A DNA stretch of 64,000 nt from Psychroflexus aurantiacus (GTDB taxonomy: Bacteria; Bacteroidota; Bacteroidia; Flavobacteriales; Flavobacteriaceae). The stretch lies in contig NZ_JAAIKD010000005.1 of the NCBI RefSeq assembly GCF_010820555.1, positions 1-64,000 on the forward strand, in the 5' to 3' direction. Position numbers and translations under genes: made by a program. Below the pieces are notes generated by a model. It did not search any database. It saw nothing but the letters and a program-made list of their open reading frames with translations, and was not told where the DNA came from. Below are positions 9,037-17,021 of this stretch, one piece after another. Each line of letters begins with the position of its first letter. Position 1 is the first letter of the stretch.

Positions 9037-9237
9037 TTATTTGATAGACTTAGATTCGTTTTTAGTCTCGCTGGTTTCATCTTCTTTGGAGGCATCTTTA
9101 AATTCTTTGATACCACTACCCAAACCTCTCATCAATTCTGGTATCTTCTTTCCACCAAATAACAGAAGAATCGCAATACCAATGATAACCCATTGCCATG
9201 GACCTACCATTCCCATTATTACATTAAGTGCATTCAT
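9037..9237 (-). CDS. tatA: Sec-independent translocase TatA/TatE subunit
   Basis: This 66-residue protein has a single N-terminal membrane helix (about residues 11-24). The diagnostic TatA hinge FGGKKIPELMRGLGSGI is next, then a charged amphipathic tail. TatA oligomers form the conduit for folded twin-arginine substrates. No tatC lies in the window. A promoter with both a TTG and TAATTTTG at 17-bp spacing is present upstream. The stop is 31 bp from that of the convergent lpxH. Confidence 0.92.
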   Translation of the reverse strand: MNALNVIMGMVGPWQWVIIGIAILLLFGGKKIPELMRGLGSGIKEFKDASKEDETSETKNESKSIK

Positions 9238-9253
9238 AACTTTAAATTTGGTA

Positions 9254-9281
9254 CAAAATTAGTGATAAAAAACGAAATCAA
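9254..9281 (-). promoter_or_regulatory. tatA promoter with -33 TTG and -7 TAATTTTG
   Basis: On the minus strand, TTG (9279-9281) is followed after 17 bp by TAATTTTG (9254-9261), matching the flavobacterial TTG-N17-23-TAnnTTTG promoter. It ends 16 nt before the tatA start. This is the best complete promoter match in the window. Confidence 0.6.
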
Positions 9282-9321
9282 AGGTTTATGAATCTAAAAC
9301 CTACATAAATTAACTTTATTC

Positions 9322-9329
9322 TATCTTTG
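9322..9329 (+). promoter_or_regulatory. Putative -7 element TATCTTTG upstream of M23 peptidase gene
   Basis: TATCTTTG fits TAnnTTTG and ends 16 nt before the ATG at 9346. It probably drives the M23-GH3-DUF6909-rfb run. Confidence 0.45.
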
Positions 9330-9345
9330 TAAGAGTTATAATTCT

Positions 9346-10218
9346 ATGAAATTACCGAAAAAAGATAAGCGAAAAATTAAGCAGAAGCTGCTTCATAAGT
9401 ACCGCTTGGTGATCTTGAATGAAGATACCTTTGAGGAAAGGTTATCTTTCCAGCTTTCAAAGCTCAACGTGATTATTTTAACGGCGATTTCTGCCCTGTT
9501 ACTGGTTTCAGGAACCGCGCTTTTAATCGCTTTTACGCCCATAAGAGAGTACATTCCGGGTTACTCATCCACTGCCTTGAAGAATAAAGCCACCCGGCTT
9601 ACCCTCACCGTAGACTCACTCACTACGGTAGTGAATAAAAACTCAGCCTACTTCCGGTCTATACGTAACATGCTGATTGGGAAAGTAGATTCTCTGGATA
9701 TGAAACAGGTGTATACCCTGGAAGATTCCAAGCCTGTAGATGCCGATACCGTTAATTTGTCGGCTTCACAGCAAGATTCTATTCTACGCGCCAAAGTTGA
9801 GCAGGAAGACAAGTATAACCTGATAGAGAAAGCAACCTTCAACACCAACTTCACCCTGTTTCCTCCGGTGTCCGGTCGCATCACAGAGGTTTATAATGCT
9901 GAAGAAAGGCACTACGCTGTGGATGTGGTCACAGAAAAGAATGAGCCCGTAAAAGCAACACTGGACGGTGTCGTGATCTTTGCAGAATGGACCGCAGAAA
10001 CGGGTTATGTGATTATTATAGAGCATAATTTCGGATTGATTTCGGTGTATAAACACAATGCCACCTTGTTGAAAAACCAGGGAGATTTGGTAACTGCGGG
10101 AGAAGCCATCGCCGTAGTGGGGGATACAGGCGAATTTTCCTATGGGCCACATTTACATTTTGAGCTTTGGGTTGATGGATATCCCGTAAATCCTTCAGAT
10201 TACATAAATTTTGAATAA
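9346..10218 (+). CDS. Membrane-anchored M23 (LytM) metallopeptidase
   Basis: This 290-residue protein has a basic cytoplasmic N-terminus and one membrane helix at about residues 43-66. A periplasmic linker follows, then a C-terminal LytM/M23 domain. Zinc and catalytic residues are recognisable in RHYAVDVV and GPHLHFELW. Such proteins cut peptidoglycan cross-links, or serve as non-catalytic activators; the metal ligands look intact here. The GH3 gene starts 9 bp downstream, so these are probably cotranscribed. Involvement in cell-wall remodelling is inferred from the family. Confidence 0.88.
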   Translation: MKLPKKDKRKIKQKLLHKYRLVILNEDTFEERLSFQLSKLNVIILTAISALLLVSGTALLIAFTPIREYIPGYSSTALKNKATRLTLTVDSLTTVVNKNSAYFRSIRNMLIGKVDSLDMKQVYTLEDSKPVDADTVNLSASQQDSILRAKVEQEDKYNLIEKATFNTNFTLFPPVSGRITEVYNAEERHYAVDVVTEKNEPVKATLDGVVIFAEWTAETGYVIIIEHNFGLISVYKHNATLLKNQGDLVTAGEAIAVVGDTGEFSYGPHLHFELWVDGYPVNPSDYINFE

Positions 10219-10227
10219 CAAGTACCT

Positions 10228-11727
10228 ATGTCATTAAAGTCCTTTGCAGCAAAACTATTTGCGAAATACATTTCACATCAAATTGAAGGCTGGTCTTCCC
10301 GTCCCGTGGAGACCCAGTTGAAGGTCTTCAGCATGCTAATTCAGGAAGGGCGAAAGACCAAGTTTGGTAAAGATCATCAGTTTGATGCGATTAAAGAATA
10401 TACCAATTTTTTTGATAAGGTTCCCATTCAGGATTATGAGGAGTTAAAGCCCTATATCGATAGGGTTGTGGGTGGTGAAAAAGATGTATTATGGCCTGGG
10501 AAACCTTTGTATTTTGCTAAAACCTCAGGAACTACTAGCGGCTCAAAGTTTATTCCACTTACCAAAGACTCATTGCCCAACCATACCAATGCCGCCAGAA
10601 ATGCCATTCTCAAATACATTGCAGAAACAGGTCATTCCAGTTTCGTAGATGGTAAAATGATTTTTTTACAGGGCAGTCCGGAGCTGGAAGAGAAAAATGG
10701 AATTCATTTTGGCAGACTTTCCGGAATTGTAGCGCACTTTGTACCAAATTATCTTCAGAAAAACAGACTGCCAAGCTGGGAAACCAATGCTTTGGAGGAC
10801 TGGGATCAAAAGATAAAAAGCATTGTGGAAGAAACCTACGATCAGGACATGACCATCATAAGCGGGATTCCGTCCTGGGTACAGACTTATTTTGAAAAAT
10901 TACACCAGAAAACAGGCAAGACCATTTCTGAAATGTTTCCAAATTTGCAGCTGTTCATTTACGGGGGAGTCAACTACGAACCTTACCGCTCCAAATTTGA
11001 AAATTTAATTGGAGGTTCTGTAGACAGTATTGAACTTTACCCGGCTTCAGAAGGGTTTTTTGCTTTTCAGGATTCTCAAAAGGAGGACGGAATGCTTTTG
11101 CAACTGGATTCCGGTATGTTCTATGAGTTTATAAAAGCCGATGAGTTTTTTGATGAACGCCCAAAAATTCATACGATTGGAGAGGTGGAGGCAGGGGTCA
11201 ATTATGTGATGCTGGTTTCCACAAATGCGGGTTTATGGCGTTACAATGTTGGAGATACAGTTATGTTTACCAGCACCAGGCCTTACCGACTCAAGGTATC
11301 GGGAAGGATTAAGCACTTTACTTCAGCCTTTGGGGAACATGTGATTGCCCAGGAAGTAGAGCAGTCTATCATCACAGCGTCAGAAGAATTTGACGTTCAG
11401 ATCAATGAATTTACGGTAGCTCCCCAAATCAATCCGGAAGAAGGATTACCTTACCATGAGTGGTTTATTGAATTTGAAAAAACGCCTAAGGATTATAAGG
11501 CCTTTGCCCGAAGAATAGATAATTTACTTCAGGAGCAAAACAGCTATTATAAAGACCTGAAAAAAGGGAATATGTTGAAAACCCTCGTGATTACAGAAGT
11601 TCCTAAAAACGGATTTCAAAATTATATGAAATCGGTAGGCAAACTTGGGGGGCAAAACAAAGTTCCCAGATTATCCAACGACAGGAAAATCGCAGACGAA
11701 TTAGAAAAACAGATTAAGAGTAATTAA
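10228..11727 (+). CDS. GH3 family acyl-adenylate amido synthetase-like protein
   Basis: This 499-residue protein belongs to the GH3 superfamily, whose plant members conjugate acyl acids to amino acids via acyl-AMP. The three adenylation motifs are present: TSGTTSGSK at residues 99-107, YPASEGFFAF in the middle, and LWRYNVGDTV further on. The bacterial substrate is unknown. It lies 9 bp after the M23 gene and 14 bp before a DUF6909-type gene whose C-terminal part resembles nucleoside phosphorylases and nucleosidases. This suggests, as inference only, a link between the AMP released by GH3 chemistry and the neighbour. Soluble, with no signal peptide. Confidence 0.88.
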   Translation: MSLKSFAAKLFAKYISHQIEGWSSRPVETQLKVFSMLIQEGRKTKFGKDHQFDAIKEYTNFFDKVPIQDYEELKPYIDRVVGGEKDVLWPGKPLYFAKTSGTTSGSKFIPLTKDSLPNHTNAARNAILKYIAETGHSSFVDGKMIFLQGSPELEEKNGIHFGRLSGIVAHFVPNYLQKNRLPSWETNALEDWDQKIKSIVEETYDQDMTIISGIPSWVQTYFEKLHQKTGKTISEMFPNLQLFIYGGVNYEPYRSKFENLIGGSVDSIELYPASEGFFAFQDSQKEDGMLLQLDSGMFYEFIKADEFFDERPKIHTIGEVEAGVNYVMLVSTNAGLWRYNVGDTVMFTSTRPYRLKVSGRIKHFTSAFGEHVIAQEVEQSIITASEEFDVQINEFTVAPQINPEEGLPYHEWFIEFEKTPKDYKAFARRIDNLLQEQNSYYKDLKKGNMLKTLVITEVPKNGFQNYMKSVGKLGGQNKVPRLSNDRKIADELEKQIKSN

Positions 11728-11741
11728 AACACAGGAATAAT

Positions 11742-13445
11742 ATGACAGAACCTTTAAATATAGGCCGAAATAGAGCACAGGAAAGCACCAATGCAATCGA
11801 ACGCATGTACATCACCATGCGCCATCTTTTTATAAGAGGGTTTTATAAACCGATGGGAGTTTCAGGGGAAACCCTGCGAGAAGCGCTACTAACGCTTCGA
11901 CCAGAAATTTATGGCACGATAGCAGAGTCTAAGGTTGAGCTTAGCGGACTTCAGTATATTATCGAAAGGCTTCCGGAAGGCATTGAAGAATGCAGCTTCA
12001 TCAACCTGACCAGTGATGAAGGCTATTCCAATTCGCATTTCAAAGCCATCATTCCTCCAAAGCGGAGAAGAAACTGTTACAGGATAGATGAGGAACAAAT
12101 GAATATTGAGATTACGCGTGGAAGATCGGAAATCTATGATATCCTCACGCATCTTACATTTATGTTTATTGAGTCTCATAAAATCATGCAGAATGTGGTG
12201 ATTAACGAAGCAGGTCAGACTTCGAGAGACTGGGAAAAACTAACCGCAGCAGTTCTAAAGGACGGAGAATTAAATCAAAAAGAAAAGGAAATTGCGATCA
12301 CGCATACCGCGAATATACTGGGGAGAACTTTTGCAGAAATCAATCAGGTTTATGACAGGTTTGCGACCCCGAATAATCCCCATAAATTCCTCTATCTTAT
12401 TCATAGTCTGGGCAAACTGGCCATTCGTGAAGTGATTCATGGTGAAAAACGCGCCATTACCTTTAGTCCGATTGTGCGCGAGCGCCTTGGACATCATATC
12501 CATGGAGAAGTGTGGGCGAATAACATTAAAAAAACTTTACATGAGCATGGGCTGTTAAACAGAAAGCTACACATCATCAGTGCCAATATGCATTCTGTGA
12601 TGAATACACTTTTCTCGCCGATCGCCCTTAAAGACCTACTCAAAGAAAAAAGCAACTTTCAGGTTTATGAAAAGCTGAGCAGTGCCCAAAACGAAGACTT
12701 AAGGCAAACGGTTATCAAAAAAGCCAAAGAAGAAGGAATGATTGTTCTGGATGATACAAGCGGAACCAATATTGACGTTCAGATCTTCGATCTTGCAAAA
12801 TTAAGCCACTACAAGGGCGATAGCAGTCTCCAGGGAAAAGAAGATGCGCCTGTGATTATCGTGATGGACTATGCCTTTGGAGAACAGGCTTATGAAACTA
12901 TGGATGAACTTCTCAAACCTTTTAAGGAAGGGGAAAATCTGGTCTATACCAACGTCGATTCTATTTCCATCATGGGAAAAGCAGGAATCTTAGAAGGTGG
13001 AAAAGGAGATTTGATGATTCCGGATGCTCATTTATTTGAAGGAACGGCAGATAACTATCCCTTTCATAATGAGTTAAAAAAATCTGATTTTGAAAACCAA
13101 GGTTTACGGGTGTACGATGGGTCTATGGTTACCGTGTTAGGAACCTCACTTCAGAATAGAGATCTGCTGAAGTTTTTCCACGATTCCACCTGGAATGTCA
13201 TCGGTCTTGAAATGGAAGGAGCCCACTACCAAAAAGCTATACAGGCTGCCGCCAAGTTGAGAGGTAATATTTCTCCTGAAGTTAAATTAAGATATGCCTA
13301 TTACGCCAGTGATAATCCCTTAGAAACCGGGAGTACACTCGCTTCGGGAGGGCTTGGAACTGCAGGCGTAAAACCGACTTACCTCATTACCGAAAAAATA
13401 CTGGAACAAATTTTCAGCAATGCCGTTCGAAACCAAAACGCTTAA
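11742..13445 (+). CDS. DUF6909 family protein with nucleosidase-like C-terminus
   Basis: This 567-residue cytosolic protein resembles the uncharacterised DUF6909 family of Bacteroidota. The C-terminal ~220 residues carry a string of motifs like the purine nucleoside phosphorylase/MTA-SAH nucleosidase superfamily. These are a glycine turn with GKAGILEG, then GDLMIPDAHLF, then GLEMEGA at residues 488-494, where the superfamily has its ribose-binding Met-Glu. A late YYASDNP follows (Asp 524), where the superfamily has its catalytic or purine-contacting Asp. The N-terminal half is helical and unrecognised. It is 14 bp after GH3 and 3 bp before rfbB, so it is in one transcript with both. Nucleosidase activity is inferred from motif order only. 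Confidence 0.72.
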   Translation: MTEPLNIGRNRAQESTNAIERMYITMRHLFIRGFYKPMGVSGETLREALLTLRPEIYGTIAESKVELSGLQYIIERLPEGIEECSFINLTSDEGYSNSHFKAIIPPKRRRNCYRIDEEQMNIEITRGRSEIYDILTHLTFMFIESHKIMQNVVINEAGQTSRDWEKLTAAVLKDGELNQKEKEIAITHTANILGRTFAEINQVYDRFATPNNPHKFLYLIHSLGKLAIREVIHGEKRAITFSPIVRERLGHHIHGEVWANNIKKTLHEHGLLNRKLHIISANMHSVMNTLFSPIALKDLLKEKSNFQVYEKLSSAQNEDLRQTVIKKAKEEGMIVLDDTSGTNIDVQIFDLAKLSHYKGDSSLQGKEDAPVIIVMDYAFGEQAYETMDELLKPFKEGENLVYTNVDSISIMGKAGILEGGKGDLMIPDAHLFEGTADNYPFHNELKKSDFENQGLRVYDGSMVTVLGTSLQNRDLLKFFHDSTWNVIGLEMEGAHYQKAIQAAAKLRGNISPEVKLRYAYYASDNPLETGSTLASGGLGTAGVKPTYLITEKILEQIFSNAVRNQNA

Positions 13446-13448
13446 ACC

Positions 13449-14468
13449 ATGAAAAATATCCTTGTCACAGGCGGAGCTGGATTCATCGGGTCTAATTTTC
13501 TAAACCTTTACGTTCCAGAAAACCAGTACCATTTTGTCAATCTGGATAAGCTGACCTATGCAGGAAATTTGGATAACCTGGAAGTGTCAGAGCATGCAAA
13601 TTACAGCTTTGTTGAAGGAGATATTTGTGATATTGAGTTACTAGGAGATTTATTTTCAACCTATCAGTTTGAAAAGGTCATTCATTTTGCAGCCGAATCG
13701 CATGTCGATAATTCGATTACCAACCCCGACGCCTTTATAAAAACAAACATTACCGGAACTTTCAATTTACTGCATCAGGCCTACCTGCTTTGGATGGAAT
13801 CCCCGTTCAAATTCAGAACCGGATTCGAAAATTCTAGATTCCTCCATGTATCCACCGACGAAGTTTATGGGACCTTGGAAAATGATGAAAGCTTATTTAC
13901 GGAGGAAACTCCATACGCCCCAAACAGTCCGTACAGCGCTTCAAAAGCCTCTTCCGATATGATTGCCAGAAGTTATTTTCATACCTATGGTTTTCCGGTT
14001 ATAACCACCAACTGTTCCAATAACTATGGTCCTCATCAGCACGATGAAAAGCTGATTCCTACCATTATTCGGAAGGCAATTCAAAAGCAGCCCATTCCCA
14101 TTTACGGGGATGGCAAAAACGTGAGAGACTGGTTGTATGTGGACGATCACTGTAAAGGAATACATAAAGCTATACATTCCGGAAGGCCTGGGGAAACCTA
14201 TAATATCGGAGGTAAAAACGAGCGACAAAACATTTACATCGCTGTCAGAATCTGTGAATTATTAGATGAGCTGAAACCGGAACAGGCGCCTCATCAAGAC
14301 TTGATCAATTACGTGACCGACAGGCCCGGTCATGATTTTCGCTATGCGATAGATGCGACCAAAATCGAAACAGAATTAGGCTGGGAAGCAGAGGAGACCT
14401 TCGAAACGGGCATCCTGAAAACCGTAAACTGGTATCTTGAAAAATATAACCAACTTCAGAATTCATAA
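13449..14468 (+). CDS. rfbB: dTDP-glucose 4,6-dehydratase
   Basis: This 339-residue extended short-chain dehydrogenase converts dTDP-D-glucose to dTDP-4-keto-6-deoxyglucose, the second step of dTDP-L-rhamnose synthesis. It has the NAD-binding [10 protein letters not shown] at residues 8-17, the catalytic TDEVYG, and the YSASKASSD catalytic tyrosine-lysine pair. Downstream are the conserved [10 protein letters not shown] and RDWLYVDDH blocks. It is the first gene of the rfbBACD block, with only 2-3 bp to its neighbours, so the four enzymes are made from one message. Length is normal for the family. Confidence 0.96.
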   Translation: MKNILVTGGAGFIGSNFLNLYVPENQYHFVNLDKLTYAGNLDNLEVSEHANYSFVEGDICDIELLGDLFSTYQFEKVIHFAAESHVDNSITNPDAFIKTNITGTFNLLHQAYLLWMESPFKFRTGFENSRFLHVSTDEVYGTLENDESLFTEETPYAPNSPYSASKASSDMIARSYFHTYGFPVITTNCSNNYGPHQHDEKLIPTIIRKAIQKQPIPIYGDGKNVRDWLYVDDHCKGIHKAIHSGRPGETYNIGGKNERQNIYIAVRICELLDELKPEQAPHQDLINYVTDRPGHDFRYAIDATKIETELGWEAEETFETGILKTVNWYLEKYNQLQNS

Positions 14469-14470
14469 GT

Positions 14471-15325
14471 ATGAAAGGAATTGTTTTAGCAGGAGGATCC
14501 GGCACTCGACTTCATCCCTTAACCCTTGCCGTCAGCAAGCAGTTGATGCCTGTCTACGATAAGCCGATGATTTATTATCCCCTGTCAACCTTAATGTCAG
14601 CAGGAATCCACGAAATCCTGATCATTTCGACGCCTAATGATTTACCGCTTTTTGAAAAGCTTCTGGGGGACGGTTCAGCTTTAGGCTGCACATTTGAATA
14701 TGCGGTACAGGCAGAACCCAACGGACTTGCCGAGGCTTTTATCATCGCCGAAGATTTTATAGGTAGCGATAAAGTCGCTCTGATTCTGGGAGATAATATT
14801 TTCTACGGAACAGGTTTAGACCAGCTCCTGCAAGCCAATACAAATCCAGACGGAGGCATCATTTACGCCTATCATGTTCACGATCCGGAACGCTACGGGG
14901 TGGTAGATTTTGACAAAAACGGACAGGTGATGTCTATTGAAGAAAAACCGAAACAACCCAAGTCGAATTATGCCGTGCCCGGCATTTATTTCTACGATAA
15001 TGATGTCGTCCGTATCGCCAGGTCTATCAGGCCAAGTGAACGCGGAGAACTTGAAATTACAGATGTCAACAATGCCTATCTCCAAAAAGGAAAACTGAGT
15101 GTCAGTATCTTAGACAAAGGCACAGCCTGGCTGGATACAGGCACCTTCAATTCACTGATGCAGGCGTCTCAGTTTGTTGAGGTTATAGAGGAACGCCAGG
15201 GGCTTAAGATTGGTTCCATAGAAGAAACCGCCTATAAAATGGGCTTTATTTCGAAAGAACAACTCCAAAAAATCACAGCGCCCTTTTTGAAAAGCGGCTA
15301 TGCTAAAAATATAAATCCAAAATAA
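14471..15325 (+). CDS. rfbA: Glucose-1-phosphate thymidylyltransferase
   Basis: This 284-residue nucleotidyltransferase makes dTDP-glucose from glucose-1-phosphate and dTTP, the first step of dTDP-rhamnose synthesis. The signature [11 protein letters not shown] is near the N-terminus, with [20 protein letters not shown] and [14 protein letters not shown] further on. Length fits the short RmlA class. It begins 2 bp after the rfbB stop and is followed directly by rfbC. The product feeds rhamnose into O-antigen or exopolysaccharide. Confidence 0.96.
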   Translation: MKGIVLAGGSGTRLHPLTLAVSKQLMPVYDKPMIYYPLSTLMSAGIHEILIISTPNDLPLFEKLLGDGSALGCTFEYAVQAEPNGLAEAFIIAEDFIGSDKVALILGDNIFYGTGLDQLLQANTNPDGGIIYAYHVHDPERYGVVDFDKNGQVMSIEEKPKQPKSNYAVPGIYFYDNDVVRIARSIRPSERGELEITDVNNAYLQKGKLSVSILDKGTAWLDTGTFNSLMQASQFVEVIEERQGLKIGSIEETAYKMGFISKEQLQKITAPFLKSGYAKNINPK

Positions 15326-15874
15326 ATGACCGTTAAACAATCACCACTTAAAGGCTGTTTTGTTATTGAACCTCAAGTTTTCGAAGATGAGAGAGGAAGT
15401 TTCTTTGAAAGTTTCAATCAAAAAAGCTTTGAAGAAAACACAGGTATAGACATTGAATTTGTCCAGGACAACCAGTCTGTTTCACAGTATGGAACCATAC
15501 GCGGACTTCATTTTCAAACCGGAGACTTTGCTCAGGCCAAATTGATACGCGTTGCGAAGGGAAAAGTGCTCGATGTGGTGGTGGATATGAGACCGGATTC
15601 TGAAACCTATTTAAAACAATTCAGCTATGTGCTTACGGGTGAAAACAATCATCAGCTCTTTGTGCCCAGAGGTTTTGCACATGGCTTTGCCTGTCTTTCA
15701 GAGGATGTTATTTTCGTTTACAAATGCGATAATTACTACCACAAAGCTTCCGAAAGCGGTATTCTTTATAATGACAACACCTTAAATATCGACTGGCAAA
15801 TTCCGAAGCAGGAACAGATTGTTTCAGAAAAAGACCAAAATTTACCTACCCTCGAAACCTATTTGAACTCATGA
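15326..15874 (+). CDS. rfbC: dTDP-4-dehydrorhamnose 3,5-epimerase
   Basis: This 182-residue cupin-fold epimerase acts on C3 and C5 of dTDP-4-keto-6-deoxyglucose. Landmarks are VQDNQSVS, the catalytic-histidine block RGLHFQ, KVLDVVVDMR, and FVPRGFAHGF. The start codon follows the rfbA stop without any gap, and the rfbD start overlaps its end by 4 bp (ATGA), indicating translational coupling. Confidence 0.95.
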   Translation: MTVKQSPLKGCFVIEPQVFEDERGSFFESFNQKSFEENTGIDIEFVQDNQSVSQYGTIRGLHFQTGDFAQAKLIRVAKGKVLDVVVDMRPDSETYLKQFSYVLTGENNHQLFVPRGFAHGFACLSEDVIFVYKCDNYYHKASESGILYNDNTLNIDWQIPKQEQIVSEKDQNLPTLETYLNS

Positions 15875-16743
15875 AAGTTTTAGTCACAGGTGCCAGCGGA
15901 CAATTGGGGAAATGCCTTCAGAAGCAGTCCAAAACAACTTCTGGAATCGAATTCCTGTTTGAAACCTCCCAGACGTTGGATATCACTTCTGAAGAGGCTT
16001 TAAAGCCTTACTTCCAGGAACATCAGCCTGATTTTTGCATCAATTGTGCGGCGTATACCAATGTAGAAGCTGCCGAAGATGATAAAACCCGGGCATTTCA
16101 GGTGAATTCGGAAGCGGTAAAATCACTGGCCAGACTTTGTAAGATTCACCAAACCAAACTTGTTCATGTTTCTACAGATTACGTATTCGACGGCTTGAAA
16201 CTCAGCCCATATGTAGAAACAGATTCAGTAAGACCCATCAATATTTACGGGGCGTCCAAGCTCCAGGGCGAAACCATGGTTTTGGAACATATGCATTCCT
16301 ATTTTATCTTAAGAACAAGCTGGCTATATTCTGAATTCGGTCATAATTTTTTCAATACCATCTTAAAAAAAGGGGAGGAACGCGCAGAACTCAACATCAC
16401 CACCGAACAAATCGGGACGCCCACCAATGCCAATGACCTGGCAAAATTTATTCTGAATTTGATCGCTGCAGATTCTGATGCTTTCGGACTTTACCATTAC
16501 AGCAACACCGGGGAAGCCACCTGGTATGATTTCGCCAGATTGATTTTGGAAGAGAAACAGCTTGAGAAGGAAGTTAGTTTAAAAGCCACATTTTCGTATC
16601 CCACCAAAGCCAGGCGTCCAAAATTCAGTGTGATGGACAAATCGAAAGCTGAAGCTATATTCCAGACTCAAATTCCGCACTGGAGAGAAAGTCTTGTGGG
16701 GTTGTTGAAGGAAGTGAATCAGGATTTAGGGCATAGGGAATAG
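15871..16743 (+). CDS. rfbD: dTDP-4-dehydrorhamnose reductase
   Basis: This 290-residue NADPH-dependent short-chain reductase performs the last step to dTDP-L-rhamnose. It shows the Rossmann motif GASGQLGK at residues 7-14, NCAAYTNVEAAE, the STDYVFDG block and the catalytic YGASKLQGE. It overlaps rfbC by 4 bp and ends the operon. No terminator hairpin is evident in the following 278 bp. Confidence 0.95.
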   Translation: MKVLVTGASGQLGKCLQKQSKTTSGIEFLFETSQTLDITSEEALKPYFQEHQPDFCINCAAYTNVEAAEDDKTRAFQVNSEAVKSLARLCKIHQTKLVHVSTDYVFDGLKLSPYVETDSVRPINIYGASKLQGETMVLEHMHSYFILRTSWLYSEFGHNFFNTILKKGEERAELNITTEQIGTPTNANDLAKFILNLIAADSDAFGLYHYSNTGEATWYDFARLILEEKQLEKEVSLKATFSYPTKARRPKFSVMDKSKAEAIFQTQIPHWRESLVGLLKEVNQDLGHRE

Positions 16744-17021
16744 GTTGTAGGAACGTTCAGTATTAAGTAAAATGTATTGAATAAAAAGGAACTGAAGGAA
16801 GTGAAGTAGTTTGTGAGTAGGTGAGTTATTGAGGTTTTAGGGGGGAGAATTAAACTATCTAGTGTTAAGTATTGGGTAAAAAGTAGTCAGGAGTCAAATA
16901 CATTTGAAATTCAACATTCATTACTTCTATTAACCGCGGGGATGCAGAGTTCGCAAATAAACTAGGCGGTAGGTATTAGAGGGGAGAACTTAGGCTGTAG
17001 GGGTGATAAATTCAAAATTCG
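16744..17021. other. Intergenic region between convergent rfbD and mfd
   Basis: No gene, RNA or clear terminator is seen in these 278 bp. The composition is purine-rich with repeated TTAGTATT/GTTAAGTATT-like phrases. A degenerate copy of a CGCAAAG-type repeat sits at about 16934-16957, similar to the better copy near 20677. Confidence 0.5.
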
